The translations under genes were made by a program, and so were the position numbers. The notes below the pieces were generated by a model. The model had not been told where the DNA came from. It saw only the letters and a program-made list of their open reading frames with translations, and did no database searches. From Rhodoglobus sp. (lineage in GTDB: Bacteria; Actinomycetota; Actinomycetes; Actinomycetales; Microbacteriaceae), in the NCBI GenBank assembly GCA_025464445.1, contig JAODLY010000055.1:1-64000 (forward strand): a stretch of 64,000 nucleotides of DNA. Direction: 5' to 3'. Shown here piece by piece: positions 54,430 to 64,000 of the stretch. Position 1 is the first letter of the stretch, and each line of letters begins with the position of its first letter.

Positions 54430-54476
54430 TCCCTAACGCGCGCGACAAGCGTCGGGCGCGGAGGGGAGACGGAACC

Positions 54477-54803
54477 ATGGCGAACAACGGGTATCGCGTT
54501 GGAGTCCCCGACGATTGGTTCGTCGATCCGGTGCGCCTGGGTGTCCCAGGGGTGCGCCAGCACAAGGTGGACGAAGAAGAGAACCCGCTCGCCTGGCAGT
54601 CGGATTCCCTGTGTGCACAGACCGATCCCGAGGCCTTCTTCCCCGAGAAGGGTGGATCGACCCGCGACGCGAAGAAGATCTGCGCATCGTGCGAGGTGCG
54701 TTCCCGTTGCCTCGAGTACGCGCTCGAAAACGATGAGCGATTCGGCATCTGGGGCGGCCTCTCCGAGCGCGAGCGTCGCAAGCTCCGCAAGCGCGCGGTC
54801 TAG
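54477..54803 (+). CDS. whiB: WhiB-family iron-sulfur regulator (WhiB2/WhmD-like)
   Basis: This 108-residue protein has four cysteines, Cys46, Cys69, Cys72 and Cys78, which bind a [4Fe-4S] cluster. The GIWGG turn (90-94) and basic tail (RERRKLRKRAV) bind the sigma factor and DNA. WhiB2-type proteins control septation and cell division in actinobacteria. The gene order with galE upstream and a large glycosyltransferase downstream matches the conserved whiB2 region. The promoter has an unusual palindrome. Confidence 0.93.
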   Translation: MANNGYRVGVPDDWFVDPVRLGVPGVRQHKVDEEENPLAWQSDSLCAQTDPEAFFPEKGGSTRDAKKICASCEVRSRCLEYALENDERFGIWGGLSERERRKLRKRAV

Positions 54804-54890
54804 TCGGCACCCACCCCTATTGGGGGCTCGCCGAAGCTGTGGGCTCGGTGTTGCGCCGCGAGTCAGCCTGCCGGGCGCGAAACGTCCGCA

Positions 54891-54896
54891 TAGTCT
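54891..54896 (+). promoter_or_regulatory. -10 box for the 946-residue glycosyltransferase gene
   Basis: TAGTCT is nine bases before ATG 54906, so the leader is very short or absent. Confidence 0.4.
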
Positions 54897-54905
54897 CGAA
54901 CCGAT

Positions 54906-57746
54906 ATGCAGCCGAGAGTCACAGCTGTGCTGGTCGCCCGCAACGGCGCGCAGTACCTGCCGAGAACACTTGCCGCGCTTGCGGCGCAAACTCGTCGACC
55001 CGACGCGGTCATCTACGTGGACGCGAGTTCGTCGGACGGATCCGCCGGACTGCTCATCGAGGCCGCTCCCACCCAGCTCGTGACCACCCCGGGCCGCCGG
55101 TCCTTCGGCGGCGCCATTGCCCACGCACTGCAGGTTGCCGCCCCGGCGCCTGTCGACAACGAATGGCTGTGGCTGCTCGGGCACGACAACGCACCGGATT
55201 CCCGGGCGCTGTCCGCGCTCCTCGGCGCTGTCGAGGTGGCGCCCTCCGTGGCAGTCGCCGGGCCCAAGCTCATGCGCTGGGACGAGCCGGATGTGATCGC
55301 GAGCTTCGGCGAGACCGTCACCAGGTTCGGGCGTTCCGTCGAACTGGTGGCCGGCGAACTCGACCAGGCCCAGTACGACATCCAGAGCGACATCCTCGGG
55401 GTAGCCGCCGGCGGAATGCTCGTGCGCCGGCAGGTATGGATCGCCTTGGGCGGGTTCGATCCTTCGCTGCCGAGCGTTGACGCGGCCCTCGACTTCTCGG
55501 TGCGCGCGAGGCTCGCCGGGCACCGGGTGATCGGCGTTCCGTCTGCGCGGGTCGCCAGCGCCGGCCCGGCGGAGCTGTTCGGGCGCCGATCCCTCTCCGC
55601 CGGCGCACAGAACCGCATAGGTCGCTCTGCGCAATTGCACCGCCGCTTCGTCTACGCCCCGCCGCTGGCCATGCCGCTGCACTGGCTCAGTGTCGTGCCG
55701 CTCGCGATCGGTCGCTCGCTGCTGCATCTCATCGCTAAGCGCCCCACGTTTATCGGTGGCGAGTTGGCGGCGGGCATCGCCGGCGCGTTCGACGGCGGCG
55801 TACCGGGGGCGAGGGCCAACCTGCGCCGCTCGCGGCGACTGGGCTGGGCCGCGATCGGTGCGCTCAGGATGCCGTGGTCAGACCTGCGCGAACTGCGGGC
55901 GCAGGAGCGAGCGGCCGCCAGCCCTTCGCGCGCCGACAGCACACGCCCCGGTTTCTTCGCCGGCGGAGGGGCCTGGGTGGTGCTCGTCGCCGCGGTGGGC
56001 AGCGTCGTCGCGTTCGGTAAGTTTGCGGGTGCTGCAGCGCTCGCCGGCGGAGGCCTCGCCCCACTGAGCGCCACGGTCGCGGGGCTCTGGTCGCATGTGG
56101 GCTATGGGTGGCGCGACATCGGATCCGGCTTCGTCGGCGCGGCCGACCCGTTCAGTTATCTGCTCGCCGTGCTCGGATCGATAACCTTCTGGTCGCCGTC
56201 GTTCAGCATCATTGCCATCTACCTGCTCGCCATGCCGCTCTCAGCGATTACTGCGTGGTGGTGTGCCGCCCGATTCTCGACCCGGCCGTGGGCGCCCGTC
56301 GTCGCCGCGATCGCCTGGGCGGCCGCGCCGCCCCTGCTCGCGTCACTCGATGGCGGGCACGTCGGGGCGGTCCTCGCGCACGTGCTGCTGCCGGCGCTCG
56401 TGCTTGCCACGGTGAATGCTGCACGGAGCTGGTCGATGACTGCGGTCGCCGGGCTGCTGTTCGCCGCCGTCGCGGCATCCGCCCCCGTGCTTGTGCCTGC
56501 GCTCCTCGTCGCCTGGCTAGCGTGGCTGTTCGCGAAGCCCAGGAGCTTCATGAGGCTCATCGGGATTCCGATACCGGCGGCTGCGCTGTTCGCTCCGCTC
56601 GTGTTCCAACAGCTCGCGCGCGGCAATTGGCTCGCCCTGTTCGCCGATCCGGGGGTGCCGGTCGCCGGCACGATGACGCCAGGCTGGCAACTCGCCCTGG
56701 CTTCGCCGGATGCAGGCTCCAACGGGTGGGACGCGTTCCTCGCAAGCATCGGCATGACGCCGGCATTCGCGCCCGTCGTCGTCGCTGTGCTTCTTGCGCC
56801 CCTCGCGGTCATCGCGCTGCTCGCGCTCTTCCTGCCGGGCTCGCCGCGGACGATCCCGGCCCTGGTGATCGCGCTGCTCGGGTTCGCGACGGCCATCATC
56901 GGCACGCATGTCGAGGTGACTATCGTCGGTTCGGCAACCACACCGATCTGGGCCGGGTCCGGGCTCAGCCTCTACTGGCTCGGCCTCGTCGGAGCGCTCA
57001 CCGTGGCCCTGGAGGCACTGGGCAGGCGCGCCGCCATGCCCGCGACTCTCGCGGGCATCGGCATGGTGCTCGTCGCCATTCCCCTCTTCACGGCGGCAGC
57101 GGGCGGGGCGATCCCTGTGTTCGAGAGCAACGGCAGGCTGCTGCCCGCATTCGTGTCGGCCGAAGCCCTGACAAACGCGTCGCTCGGCACTCTCGAGCTT
57201 TCGCCCCAGCCCGATGGTGGAATCGCTGCGACCCTGCACCGCGGCCCGGGCACGACGCTCGACGAGCAATCGACGCTGAACGCGACAGACACTGCCACGA
57301 GCAAGGCCGACGTGCGGCTCGCTACGCTCGCTGGCAATATCGCCTCGCGCAGCGGCTTCGACATCGCGGGGGAGCTCGACGCCCTGCAGATTGCATTCGT
57401 GCTCGTGCCGCACGCCGTCGACGATTCGGTGGCGGCAACCCACCAGCGCGTCTCGGACGCCCTCGACGGGAACAGGATCCTCTCGCCGGTCGGCGACACC
57501 GCCAACGGCTACCTCTGGCACTACACGGCATTCGCGGCCGGAAAGGCCCCATCTGGTCCCGGCCCGACGGAGACGACTACCGGGCTCGGCATCCTCATCG
57601 GCCAGGGCGTGATCTTCGGCCTCACCCTGCTGCTCGCCATACCGACGACACGGCGACGCAGGGTGCGCTCGGCGCGCGCCACGGCGGACGAGCGCGACGA
57701 CGCCGGCGAGTACGAACTCGTGGAACCGGAGGATGCCGATGCCTGA
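54906..57746 (+). CDS. Large GT2-fold membrane protein
   Basis: This 946-residue protein begins with a GT-A domain (residues 1-260): VTAVLVARNGAQYLPRTLAALAAQ, DASSSDGSAGL and WLWLLGHDNAPDSRALSALLG, where HDN sits in the place of DxD. About 14 helices follow (residues about 350-760), then a soluble alanine-rich segment and an acidic cytosolic tail. Homologues lie beside whiB2 and a DUF5719 gene in related actinobacteria and are envelope glycosyltransferases of unknown product. It overlaps the DUF5719 gene by eight bases. Confidence 0.75.
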   Translation: MQPRVTAVLVARNGAQYLPRTLAALAAQTRRPDAVIYVDASSSDGSAGLLIEAAPTQLVTTPGRRSFGGAIAHALQVAAPAPVDNEWLWLLGHDNAPDSRALSALLGAVEVAPSVAVAGPKLMRWDEPDVIASFGETVTRFGRSVELVAGELDQAQYDIQSDILGVAAGGMLVRRQVWIALGGFDPSLPSVDAALDFSVRARLAGHRVIGVPSARVASAGPAELFGRRSLSAGAQNRIGRSAQLHRRFVYAPPLAMPLHWLSVVPLAIGRSLLHLIAKRPTFIGGELAAGIAGAFDGGVPGARANLRRSRRLGWAAIGALRMPWSDLRELRAQERAAASPSRADSTRPGFFAGGGAWVVLVAAVGSVVAFGKFAGAAALAGGGLAPLSATVAGLWSHVGYGWRDIGSGFVGAADPFSYLLAVLGSITFWSPSFSIIAIYLLAMPLSAITAWWCAARFSTRPWAPVVAAIAWAAAPPLLASLDGGHVGAVLAHVLLPALVLATVNAARSWSMTAVAGLLFAAVAASAPVLVPALLVAWLAWLFAKPRSFMRLIGIPIPAAALFAPLVFQQLARGNWLALFADPGVPVAGTMTPGWQLALASPDAGSNGWDAFLASIGMTPAFAPVVVAVLLAPLAVIALLALFLPGSPRTIPALVIALLGFATAIIGTHVEVTIVGSATTPIWAGSGLSLYWLGLVGALTVALEALGRRAAMPATLAGIGMVLVAIPLFTAAAGGAIPVFESNGRLLPAFVSAEALTNASLGTLELSPQPDGGIAATLHRGPGTTLDEQSTLNATDTATSKADVRLATLAGNIASRSGFDIAGELDALQIAFVLVPHAVDDSVAATHQRVSDALDGNRILSPVGDTANGYLWHYTAFAAGKAPSGPGPTETTTGLGILIGQGVIFGLTLLLAIPTTRRRRVRSARATADERDDAGEYELVEPEDADA

Positions 57747-59250
57747 CCAGGACGATGACGACATTTTCCCCGAGCAGGAGGATGACCTCCCGGAAACGCG
57801 CAAGCCCGTAACCGCACGTGGCGTCGCAATCGTCAGCGCGCGGGTAGTGACCGGTCTCATCGGGGTAGGGATCGCGGCCGTCACGATCGCGGCATCCGCG
57901 CTGGTGCCGCTGCCGAGCATCCACTCGACTCCACCGAGCATGCTCGTGACACCGGTGCCGACAGCCCAGCAGCTGGTCTGCCCCGGCGCCGTGCTCCGGC
58001 TCGCGGACGAGTCCGGTGCGGGGGCGACGACCGCATCGGCGATCGGGCAGCCGGACACCCGTTACTTCTCGAGCACAGGCGCAATCGACGCGAGCCCGCT
58101 CACGGAGTCGGATGCCTCGACGGGTGGCAGCGCGTCGGCGCCGACGGTCATCAGCACTCCCCCCGACCAGGCGGACCCGACCCAGCAACTGCTGTTGAGC
58201 GGGGCGCAGGCCCAGTCCGTGGCCGCGGACGAGTTCGTCGGGCTCGCCGCAGCTGACTGCGGTGTCGCGAACGGGGACACCTGGCTTGCAGGGGGCTCAA
58301 CGTCTGTGGGCCGCACCACGCTCCTGACGCTCAGCAACCCGACCGAGGTGCCCGCGACAGTGAACGTCGAGCTGTTCGGCGAGAACGGTGCGATCAGTGC
58401 GCCGGGCACGAGCGGCATCATCGTGCCGGCGAGCGGACAGCGCGTGCTCTCCCTTGCCGGGTTCCAGCCCGACATCGTCTCCCCCGTCGTTCACGTCTCG
58501 AGCACCGGCGGCCAGGTCGTCGCCGATCTGCAGGAGTCGATAGTGCGCGGACTCGACCCGGGCGGCGTCGACATCATCGGGCCGACGACAAGCCCGTCCC
58601 TGCGCAACGTCATCCCCGGGTTGCTGCTCGTCGGTGTTGCAGCCGTGCAGGCCCTGCGGGTGGGGGGTGCTGCCTACGACGATCTCAGCACGGTACTGCG
58701 GATGTTCGCCCCCGGCACGGGCACCGTCACCACGACGATCAGCGTCATCCCGGAGGATGGAGCCGCGAATGGCACATCGTTCAGCTATGACATCGAGGCC
58801 GGCAGGGTCGTCGATGTGCCCATCGGTGATCTCGCCGACGGCAGTTACACGGTGAGTGTCGTCTCGCCGGTGCCGCTCATTGCCGCGGCGCGGGTCTCCT
58901 CGGCCGTCGCGGGCGGTCCGACCGATTTCGCATGGCTCGCTGCGGCTGCCGAGCTGACCGGCAACGCGCAGTTCACGGCAGCGCCCGGCCCGTCGCCCGT
59001 GCTTCACCTCGCAAACGCCGGCACCGTAGATGCTTCGGCGACCCTCGCAGCGCAGGACGGGACCACGACCGTCGTTCCCGTCTCTGCCGGTTCGACGGTG
59101 CTCGTGCCGCTCACGCCGGGACTGACATACGCCGCCACCGGACTCGGCGCGCTTCACGCCGCCATCACCCTCACGGGCGGCGGCACGGTCGCGCGCTATG
59201 CCGTGCATCCGCCGGGTGCCAGCTCAAGCCCGGTGATCGTGTACCGCTAA
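57739..59250 (+). CDS. DUF5719-family secreted/anchored protein
   Basis: This 503-residue protein has an acidic N-terminus, one helix (about residues 33-55) and a long extracellular beta-rich region with Ala, Gly, Ser, Thr and Val repeats (TTLLTLSNPTEVPATVNVELFGENG). DUF5719 proteins are always found next to the large glycosyltransferase described above and may form a complex with it. ATG 57739 follows GGAGG by six bases; ATG 57733 is a less likely start. Its stop is seven bases from the convergent zincin-like gene. Confidence 0.72.
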   Translation: MPDQDDDDIFPEQEDDLPETRKPVTARGVAIVSARVVTGLIGVGIAAVTIAASALVPLPSIHSTPPSMLVTPVPTAQQLVCPGAVLRLADESGAGATTASAIGQPDTRYFSSTGAIDASPLTESDASTGGSASAPTVISTPPDQADPTQQLLLSGAQAQSVAADEFVGLAAADCGVANGDTWLAGGSTSVGRTTLLTLSNPTEVPATVNVELFGENGAISAPGTSGIIVPASGQRVLSLAGFQPDIVSPVVHVSSTGGQVVADLQESIVRGLDPGGVDIIGPTTSPSLRNVIPGLLLVGVAAVQALRVGGAAYDDLSTVLRMFAPGTGTVTTTISVIPEDGAANGTSFSYDIEAGRVVDVPIGDLADGSYTVSVVSPVPLIAAARVSSAVAGGPTDFAWLAAAAELTGNAQFTAAPGPSPVLHLANAGTVDASATLAAQDGTTTVVPVSAGSTVLVPLTPGLTYAATGLGALHAAITLTGGGTVARYAVHPPGASSSPVIVYR

Positions 59251-59257
59251 CGCCGGG

Positions 59258-59701
59258 TCACAGGTGCCTGAACCTGTCCGGCGCGAGATCCCACGGGTCT
59301 TTGCCAAGCAACTCCGCGACCGCCCGGAACACGCAACTCTCGACCATCATCCGCTTGTGCAGGTCGTCATAGCGGTGGAGGCGCGACAGTCTCTCGATCG
59401 GGAGCCGGTAGAGGATGACGCGGCGCTCCTTGACCATCACGCGCCACCGGTCAACCGCCGGAGATGCCCCGAGCTCGGACGGCATTCCCGCGACCTCGAA
59501 TGCCACGTCGGCGAGTTCGCCCGGCCACAGGTCTTTGAGGTACTCGGCGGTCGAGGCTACCGTCATCTCGAACATGTCGGCGCGGCTGTGCAGCAGCGGA
59601 AGGTGCGGCCCCGTGACGGCGGCCCGGATGCCCCGCCCGTGCCGGTCCCGCCAACCCGGCCGTGCGGATACCGGGGTCGTTCTCCTCGCCGGTTTCGCCA
59701 C
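59258..59701 (-). CDS. Zincin-fold (metallopeptidase-family) protein without an HExxH motif
   Basis: This 147-residue protein belongs to the family of the M. tuberculosis Rv3259 protein. The usual C-terminal zinc motif is replaced by DDLHKRMMVESCVFRAVAELL, so no HExxH is present and catalysis is doubtful. The middle (VMVKERRVILYRLPIERLSRLH) matches the family. GTG 59701 lies six bases after TAGAAT, so translation probably begins there rather than at ATG 59704. It is divergent from DUF3499, its conserved partner. Confidence 0.7.
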   Translation of the reverse strand: MAKPARRTTPVSARPGWRDRHGRGIRAAVTGPHLPLLHSRADMFEMTVASTAEYLKDLWPGELADVAFEVAGMPSELGASPAVDRWRVMVKERRVILYRLPIERLSRLHRYDDLHKRMMVESCVFRAVAELLGKDPWDLAPDRFRHL

Positions 59702-59707
59702 CATCCG

Positions 59708-59713
59708 ATTCTA
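59708..59713 (-). promoter_or_regulatory. -10 box for leaderless zincin-like gene
   Basis: TAGAAT on the minus strand is six bases before GTG 59701 and only three before ATG 59704, so the GTG is favoured. Confidence 0.5.
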
Positions 59714-59748
59714 CCGGCGCGGCTACCATCAGCGGTCGCGGGCGGCCG

Positions 59749-59754
59749 TATGCT
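59749..59754 (+). promoter_or_regulatory. -10 box for the DUF3499 gene
   Basis: TATGCT is nine bases before ATG 59764, giving a leaderless or nearly leaderless mRNA. Confidence 0.4.
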
Positions 59755-59763
59755 CGCCTCACG

Positions 59764-59988
59764 ATGAATGGTCGTCCGTGCAGCAAGGTTGCCTGTAACC
59801 AGGACGCCACAGCCACGCTCACCTACGTCTACGCCGATTCGATGGCTGTCCTCGGGCCGCTGAGCCAGTCGGCGGAACCCCACAGCTACGACCTGTGCGT
59901 TCGGCATGCCGAACGGCTGTCGGTGCCTCAGGGGTGGCAAGTCGTGCGCCATGTAGTTTTGGGGCATGAGTTCTCCTACCCCGACTAG
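59764..59988 (+). CDS. DUF3499 family protein
   Basis: This 74-residue protein has the family pattern RPCSKVACNQDATATLTYVYADSMAVLGPL and YDLCVRHAERLSVP. The Cys residues (Cys6, Cys11 and the CxxH) could bind zinc. It is conserved in actinobacteria beside the zincin-like gene and a phosphomannomutase, but no function is known. It overlaps the next gene by 23 bases. Confidence 0.85.
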   Translation: MNGRPCSKVACNQDATATLTYVYADSMAVLGPLSQSAEPHSYDLCVRHAERLSVPQGWQVVRHVVLGHEFSYPD

Positions 59989-60816
59989 GCAGATCCTGGC
60001 AGTGGTCTTCGATCTCGACGACACCCTTGCGCCGTCCAAGTCGTCGATGGATCCGAAGATGAGCGACGCCCTCGCCAGGCTGCTTGAACGCGTCGAAGTG
60101 TGCATCATCTCTGGCGGACGATTCGAGCAGTTCGAGGCGCAGGCGCTGAGTACATTCGACGCGAGCCCGGATGCCCTGCGACGCCTGCACCTCATGCCCA
60201 CATGCGGAACCCGGTACTACAAGTGGGAGGGTCGGGGCTGGGAGCTGCAGTACGCGGAAGATCTCACCGCCGACGAGAAGTCCAGGTCGATTGCGACCCT
60301 CGAGGCCGGCGCTCGCGAGCTCGGCCTGTGGGCGCCGGGCCGATGGGGCGACATCATCGAGGACCGCGGGAGCCAGATAACCTTCTCGGCGCTCGGCCAG
60401 CAGGCTCCGGTCGAGGCGAAGATGGCCTGGGATGCGGACGGCAGCAAGAAGCGCGCCCTCGGCGCGTACGCCTCCGAGCGCCTGCCCGACCTCGAGGTGC
60501 GGGGCGGCGGGTCCACCTCGATCGACATCACACGCAAGGGGATCGACAAAGCGTATGGGGTGGGCAAGCTGCTTGATCGGCTGCAACTGAGCCGCGACGA
60601 ACTCCTGTTTATCGGCGACCGCCTCGACGAGACCGGCAACGACCGTCCCGTCTTCGAGATGGGGGTGGCGAGCGTCGCCATCTCCGACTGGCACGAAACC
60701 CTCGCCTCAGTCGATGCGCTTGTGGAATGGATGGATTCGCCGGGCGCACCGTTCCCCCTGGCGGTGATGCCGTTCCCGGGTCGCGAGAGGGCGATCCGAC
60801 CTGCGACAATTGGCGG

Positions 60817-60820
<4 letters not shown>
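59966..60820 (+). CDS. HAD-type phosphomannomutase-like enzyme
   Basis: This 284-residue HAD-IIB protein resembles eukaryotic-type phosphomannomutase. VFDLDDTLA (Asp16 nucleophile, Asp18 acid), [36 protein letters not shown] and [12 protein letters not shown] are the PMM2-like elements. It would convert mannose-6-phosphate to mannose-1-phosphate. At this place other actinobacteria carry the unrelated PGM/PMM-type ManB, so it may be a non-homologous replacement. Its stop overlaps the ahcY start by ATGA. A phosphatase role is the main alternative. Confidence 0.65.
60805..60810 (+). promoter_or_regulatory. -10 box for ahcY inside the upstream gene
   Basis: GACAAT is six bases before ATG 60817 and lies within the last codons of the preceding gene. 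Confidence 0.45.
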
Positions 60821-62283
<1,463 letters not shown>

Positions 62284-62307
62284 CAAACCCCGCTAGCCGC
62301 AGTGGTA

Positions 62308-63165
62308 TCAGCCGCGGTCGGGGAACCCCCGCGGCATCCCGCCCAGCACCGGCGCGAGCCGATCGAGACCCCCGCGCTCGAGGGCGAGCGCCGCTGCCTC
62401 CCGGTCCCTGCGCAGGGATGCGACGGCGGCAAGGAAGAGCTCGGCGTCTGAGTGGGGGACGGGCGACACGTAGATCGAGACCTCATTGGCGAGGGACCGG
62501 CTCAGCCTGTCCCTCGTTCCTGGGGTGAACCCTCCGGCCTGGGCGAGAAACTGCGCCACTCGCCGGGCAAGGGCGTCGGGCATGCGTGCGACATCCGCTG
62601 TGCGAGCCCAGTCCTGCAGGGCCACGGGAACGCCGAACACGGGGTTCACCGCGCGGGATACCCGTTCGTTCTGGCTGTAGGTGCCGGCGACGAGATCGCC
62701 GAGGCGTTGCGACCGGCCGTTGAGCAGCGCGACGATCGCGGCGAGCCCGCCGATGGTCGCGTAGACCTCCAGTATGCCGATGAACGCCCTGATGAACGCG
62801 TGCCGGAACCCTATCGATCCGCCGTCATCCCGAACTATGCGCGCACCGATCGCGAGCTTGCCGAGGGACTTGCCCTGGGAGAGCGTCTCGACGGCGACGG
62901 GGATCACGACGAGGCAGAGCACGAGCCCTACGACACCGATTGCCGTGGACATCGCCTGGTCGAGCCCGAACTGGCTGCTGATATTGAAGGCGATGACGAG
63001 CACGAGGATGTAGCCGCCGAAATAGACGAACCAGTCGATGATCGCGCCCGCAGCACGCAGCACGAAACTCGCCGGCCGCAGGTCGAGGGCGACGGCTTCG
63101 CCGGTGATGAGTTCCTGCGGCTGCTCGACGTGATCGATCGCCATCGTGCGTTCGACCCTGGCCAT
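62308..63165 (-). CDS. RDD-family membrane protein
   Basis: This 285-residue protein has an RDD domain (residues about 20-150) with LRPASFVLRAAGAIIDWFVYFGG and about three helices, then a basic soluble C-terminal region. RDD proteins are of varied, mostly unknown transport roles. ATG 63165 is preferred because TTAAAT lies six bases upstream. It is convergent with ahcY and divergent from the SpoIIM-family gene, a frequent partner. Confidence 0.83.
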   Translation of the reverse strand: MARVERTMAIDHVEQPQELITGEAVALDLRPASFVLRAAGAIIDWFVYFGGYILVLVIAFNISSQFGLDQAMSTAIGVVGLVLCLVVIPVAVETLSQGKSLGKLAIGARIVRDDGGSIGFRHAFIRAFIGILEVYATIGGLAAIVALLNGRSQRLGDLVAGTYSQNERVSRAVNPVFGVPVALQDWARTADVARMPDALARRVAQFLAQAGGFTPGTRDRLSRSLANEVSIYVSPVPHSDAELFLAAVASLRRDREAAALALERGGLDRLAPVLGGMPRGFPDRG

Positions 63166-63171
63166 GCCATC

Positions 63172-63177
63172 ATTTAA
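63172..63177 (-). promoter_or_regulatory. -10-like box for RDD gene
   Basis: TTAAAT on the minus strand is six bases before ATG 63165. It deviates from TANNNT, so confidence is lower. Confidence 0.35.
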
Positions 63178-63181
63178 GCAG

Positions 63182-64000
63182 ATGGATCTCGACGCATACT
63201 CCGCCGCCCACCGCGAAGAGTGGGACAGGCTTGCCCGGCTGGGTTCGAAACGCCGATTCAGCGGCATCGAGGCCGACGAGCTCATCGATCGCTACCAGTC
63301 AGGGGCGAGCCAGCTGTCCGCGATCAAGACGACCGCGGGCCAGACGGTGCAGGGCGATCGGCTGTCGCTGTGGCTCAGCCGGGCGCGGCTTCGATTCACC
63401 GGCGCGTCGGCCAACGTGCTCAGCCAGCTGCCCAAATTCTTCGTCGCCCAGCTGCCAGCAGCGCTCTACCGCATCAGGTGGCTCTGCCTGGTCATTGCCG
63501 CGGCGACCTTCCTCATCGCGTTCCTCTACGGCTGGTGGGCGACCGCCAACCCGCAGGTGCTCTCCAGCCTCGGCTCGGAGTCCGAGCTGGAGGCATACAC
63601 GAAGCAATTCGTGAGCTACTACTCCGACTTCTCCGGCTCGTCATTCACGAGCGTCGTGTGGACGAACAATGCCTTCCTCGCCGCGCAGTGCATCGCGTTC
63701 GGCATCATCGGCGTCTACCCGGCGGTGCTGCTGTTCACCAACGCCCAGAACCTCGGCTACTCCGGCGCCATCATGAACCACTTCGGCGAACTCGACACGT
63801 TCTTCCTCTACATCGCGCCGCACGGGCAGCTCGAGCTCTACTCGCTCTTCGTGGCCGGGGCTGCGGGCCTGCGCATCTTCTGGGCCTGGATCGCCCCAGG
63901 CGCGCGCGGGCGGGGACGAGCCCTCGCCGAGGAGGGCAGGGCGCTGTTCACCATAGTCATCGGCCTCATCCTCTCGCTGCTGGTGTCCGGGCTCATCGAG
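63182..64000 (+). CDS. Stage II sporulation protein M (SpoIIM)-family membrane protein (partial, 3' end missing)
   Basis: The frame is open from ATG 63182 to the right edge (273 codons). The N-terminal about 90 residues are soluble and helical; helices begin near residue 100 (IRWLCLVIAAATFLIAFLYGWW). TNNAFLAAQCIAFGIIGVYPA and PHGQLELYSLFVAGAAGLRI are the SpoIIM/DUF95 signature. The family is widespread in non-sporulating actinobacteria. Its role is unknown; the gene is paired with the RDD gene. Confidence 0.85.
   Translation, partial: MDLDAYSAAHREEWDRLARLGSKRRFSGIEADELIDRYQSGASQLSAIKTTAGQTVQGDRLSLWLSRARLRFTGASANVLSQLPKFFVAQLPAALYRIRWLCLVIAAATFLIAFLYGWWATANPQVLSSLGSESELEAYTKQFVSYYSDFSGSSFTSVVWTNNAFLAAQCIAFGIIGVYPAVLLFTNAQNLGYSGAIMNHFGELDTFFLYIAPHGQLELYSLFVAGAAGLRIFWAWIAPGARGRGRALAEEGRALFTIVIGLILSLLVSGLIE

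Noticed and set aside
56108-58058. Long frames on both strands across the 946-residue GT and DUF5719 genes
   Set aside because: The proteins are low-complexity Arg/Ala/Pro and the annotated frames explain the region.
62312-62334. Hairpin inside the RDD gene end as a bidirectional terminator for ahcY and RDD
   Set aside because: It lies in coding sequence, and GC-rich coding DNA often forms such stems, so the evidence is weak.

Overview
The window is GC-rich and packed with genes. Spacers are short and many neighbouring genes overlap by GTGA or ATGA. It comes from an actinobacterium. A WhiB protein, DUF3499, DUF5719, an acyl-CoA carboxylase epsilon subunit and many leaderless start codons behind TANNNT boxes all point there. 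Content and order fit Micrococcales, most likely Microbacteriaceae, but the genus cannot be fixed from sequence alone. No rRNA, tRNA, insertion sequence, phage gene or CRISPR array was seen.

Left flank (1-8.8 kb): end of an unidentified gene, tandem hairpins, then accE and accD (acyl-CoA carboxylase) divergent from birA, a PH-domain membrane protein, ugd, gtrA, purK, purE and an LCP-family phosphotransferase. Right flank (49-64 kb): acyl-CoA dehydrogenase, manA, a methyltransferase, a GlxA-type regulator, a 39-residue protein, galE, whiB, a 946-residue glycosyltransferase/membrane protein, DUF5719, a zincin-fold protein, DUF3499, a HAD-type phosphomannomutase, ahcY, an RDD protein and a SpoIIM-family protein. 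From memory, these flanks resemble the Mycobacterium tuberculosis Rv3248c-Rv3281 region (accD5-birA-purK-purE-cpsA-rmlD-wbbL1-whiB2-Rv3259-Rv3258c-manB-manA-sahH).

Between the flanks lies a glycan island of about 40 kb (8.8-49 kb). It holds all four dTDP-L-rhamnose genes (rmlA, rmlB, rmlC, rmlD), a Wzm/Wzt ABC exporter, two tandem GDP-mannose 4,6-dehydratase-like genes, a WbpM/CapD-type dehydratase with an epimerase, about a dozen glycosyltransferases (several with two domains), a Wzx-like flippase, two Wzy/ligase-like proteins, GT-C membrane transferases, and small membrane proteins of the GtrA, SMR and DUF2304 types. It also holds a secreted LGFP-repeat protein encoded by five 312-bp tandem repeats, and a compact DegT / ATP-grasp-HAD / methyltransferase / GT2 operon that looks like a sugar-modification pathway.

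How the genes may work together: manA, the HAD phosphomannomutase, galE, ugd and the rml and gmd genes supply nucleotide sugars. Cytoplasmic glycosyltransferases build one or more rhamnose-rich polymers. Wzm/Wzt and/or Wzx/Wzy export them. GtrA, SMR and DUF2304 proteins with GT2 and GT-C partners probably add side groups on the outer face. The LCP protein probably joins the polymer to peptidoglycan, and the LGFP protein may bind the wall. These links are inferred from families and gene order.
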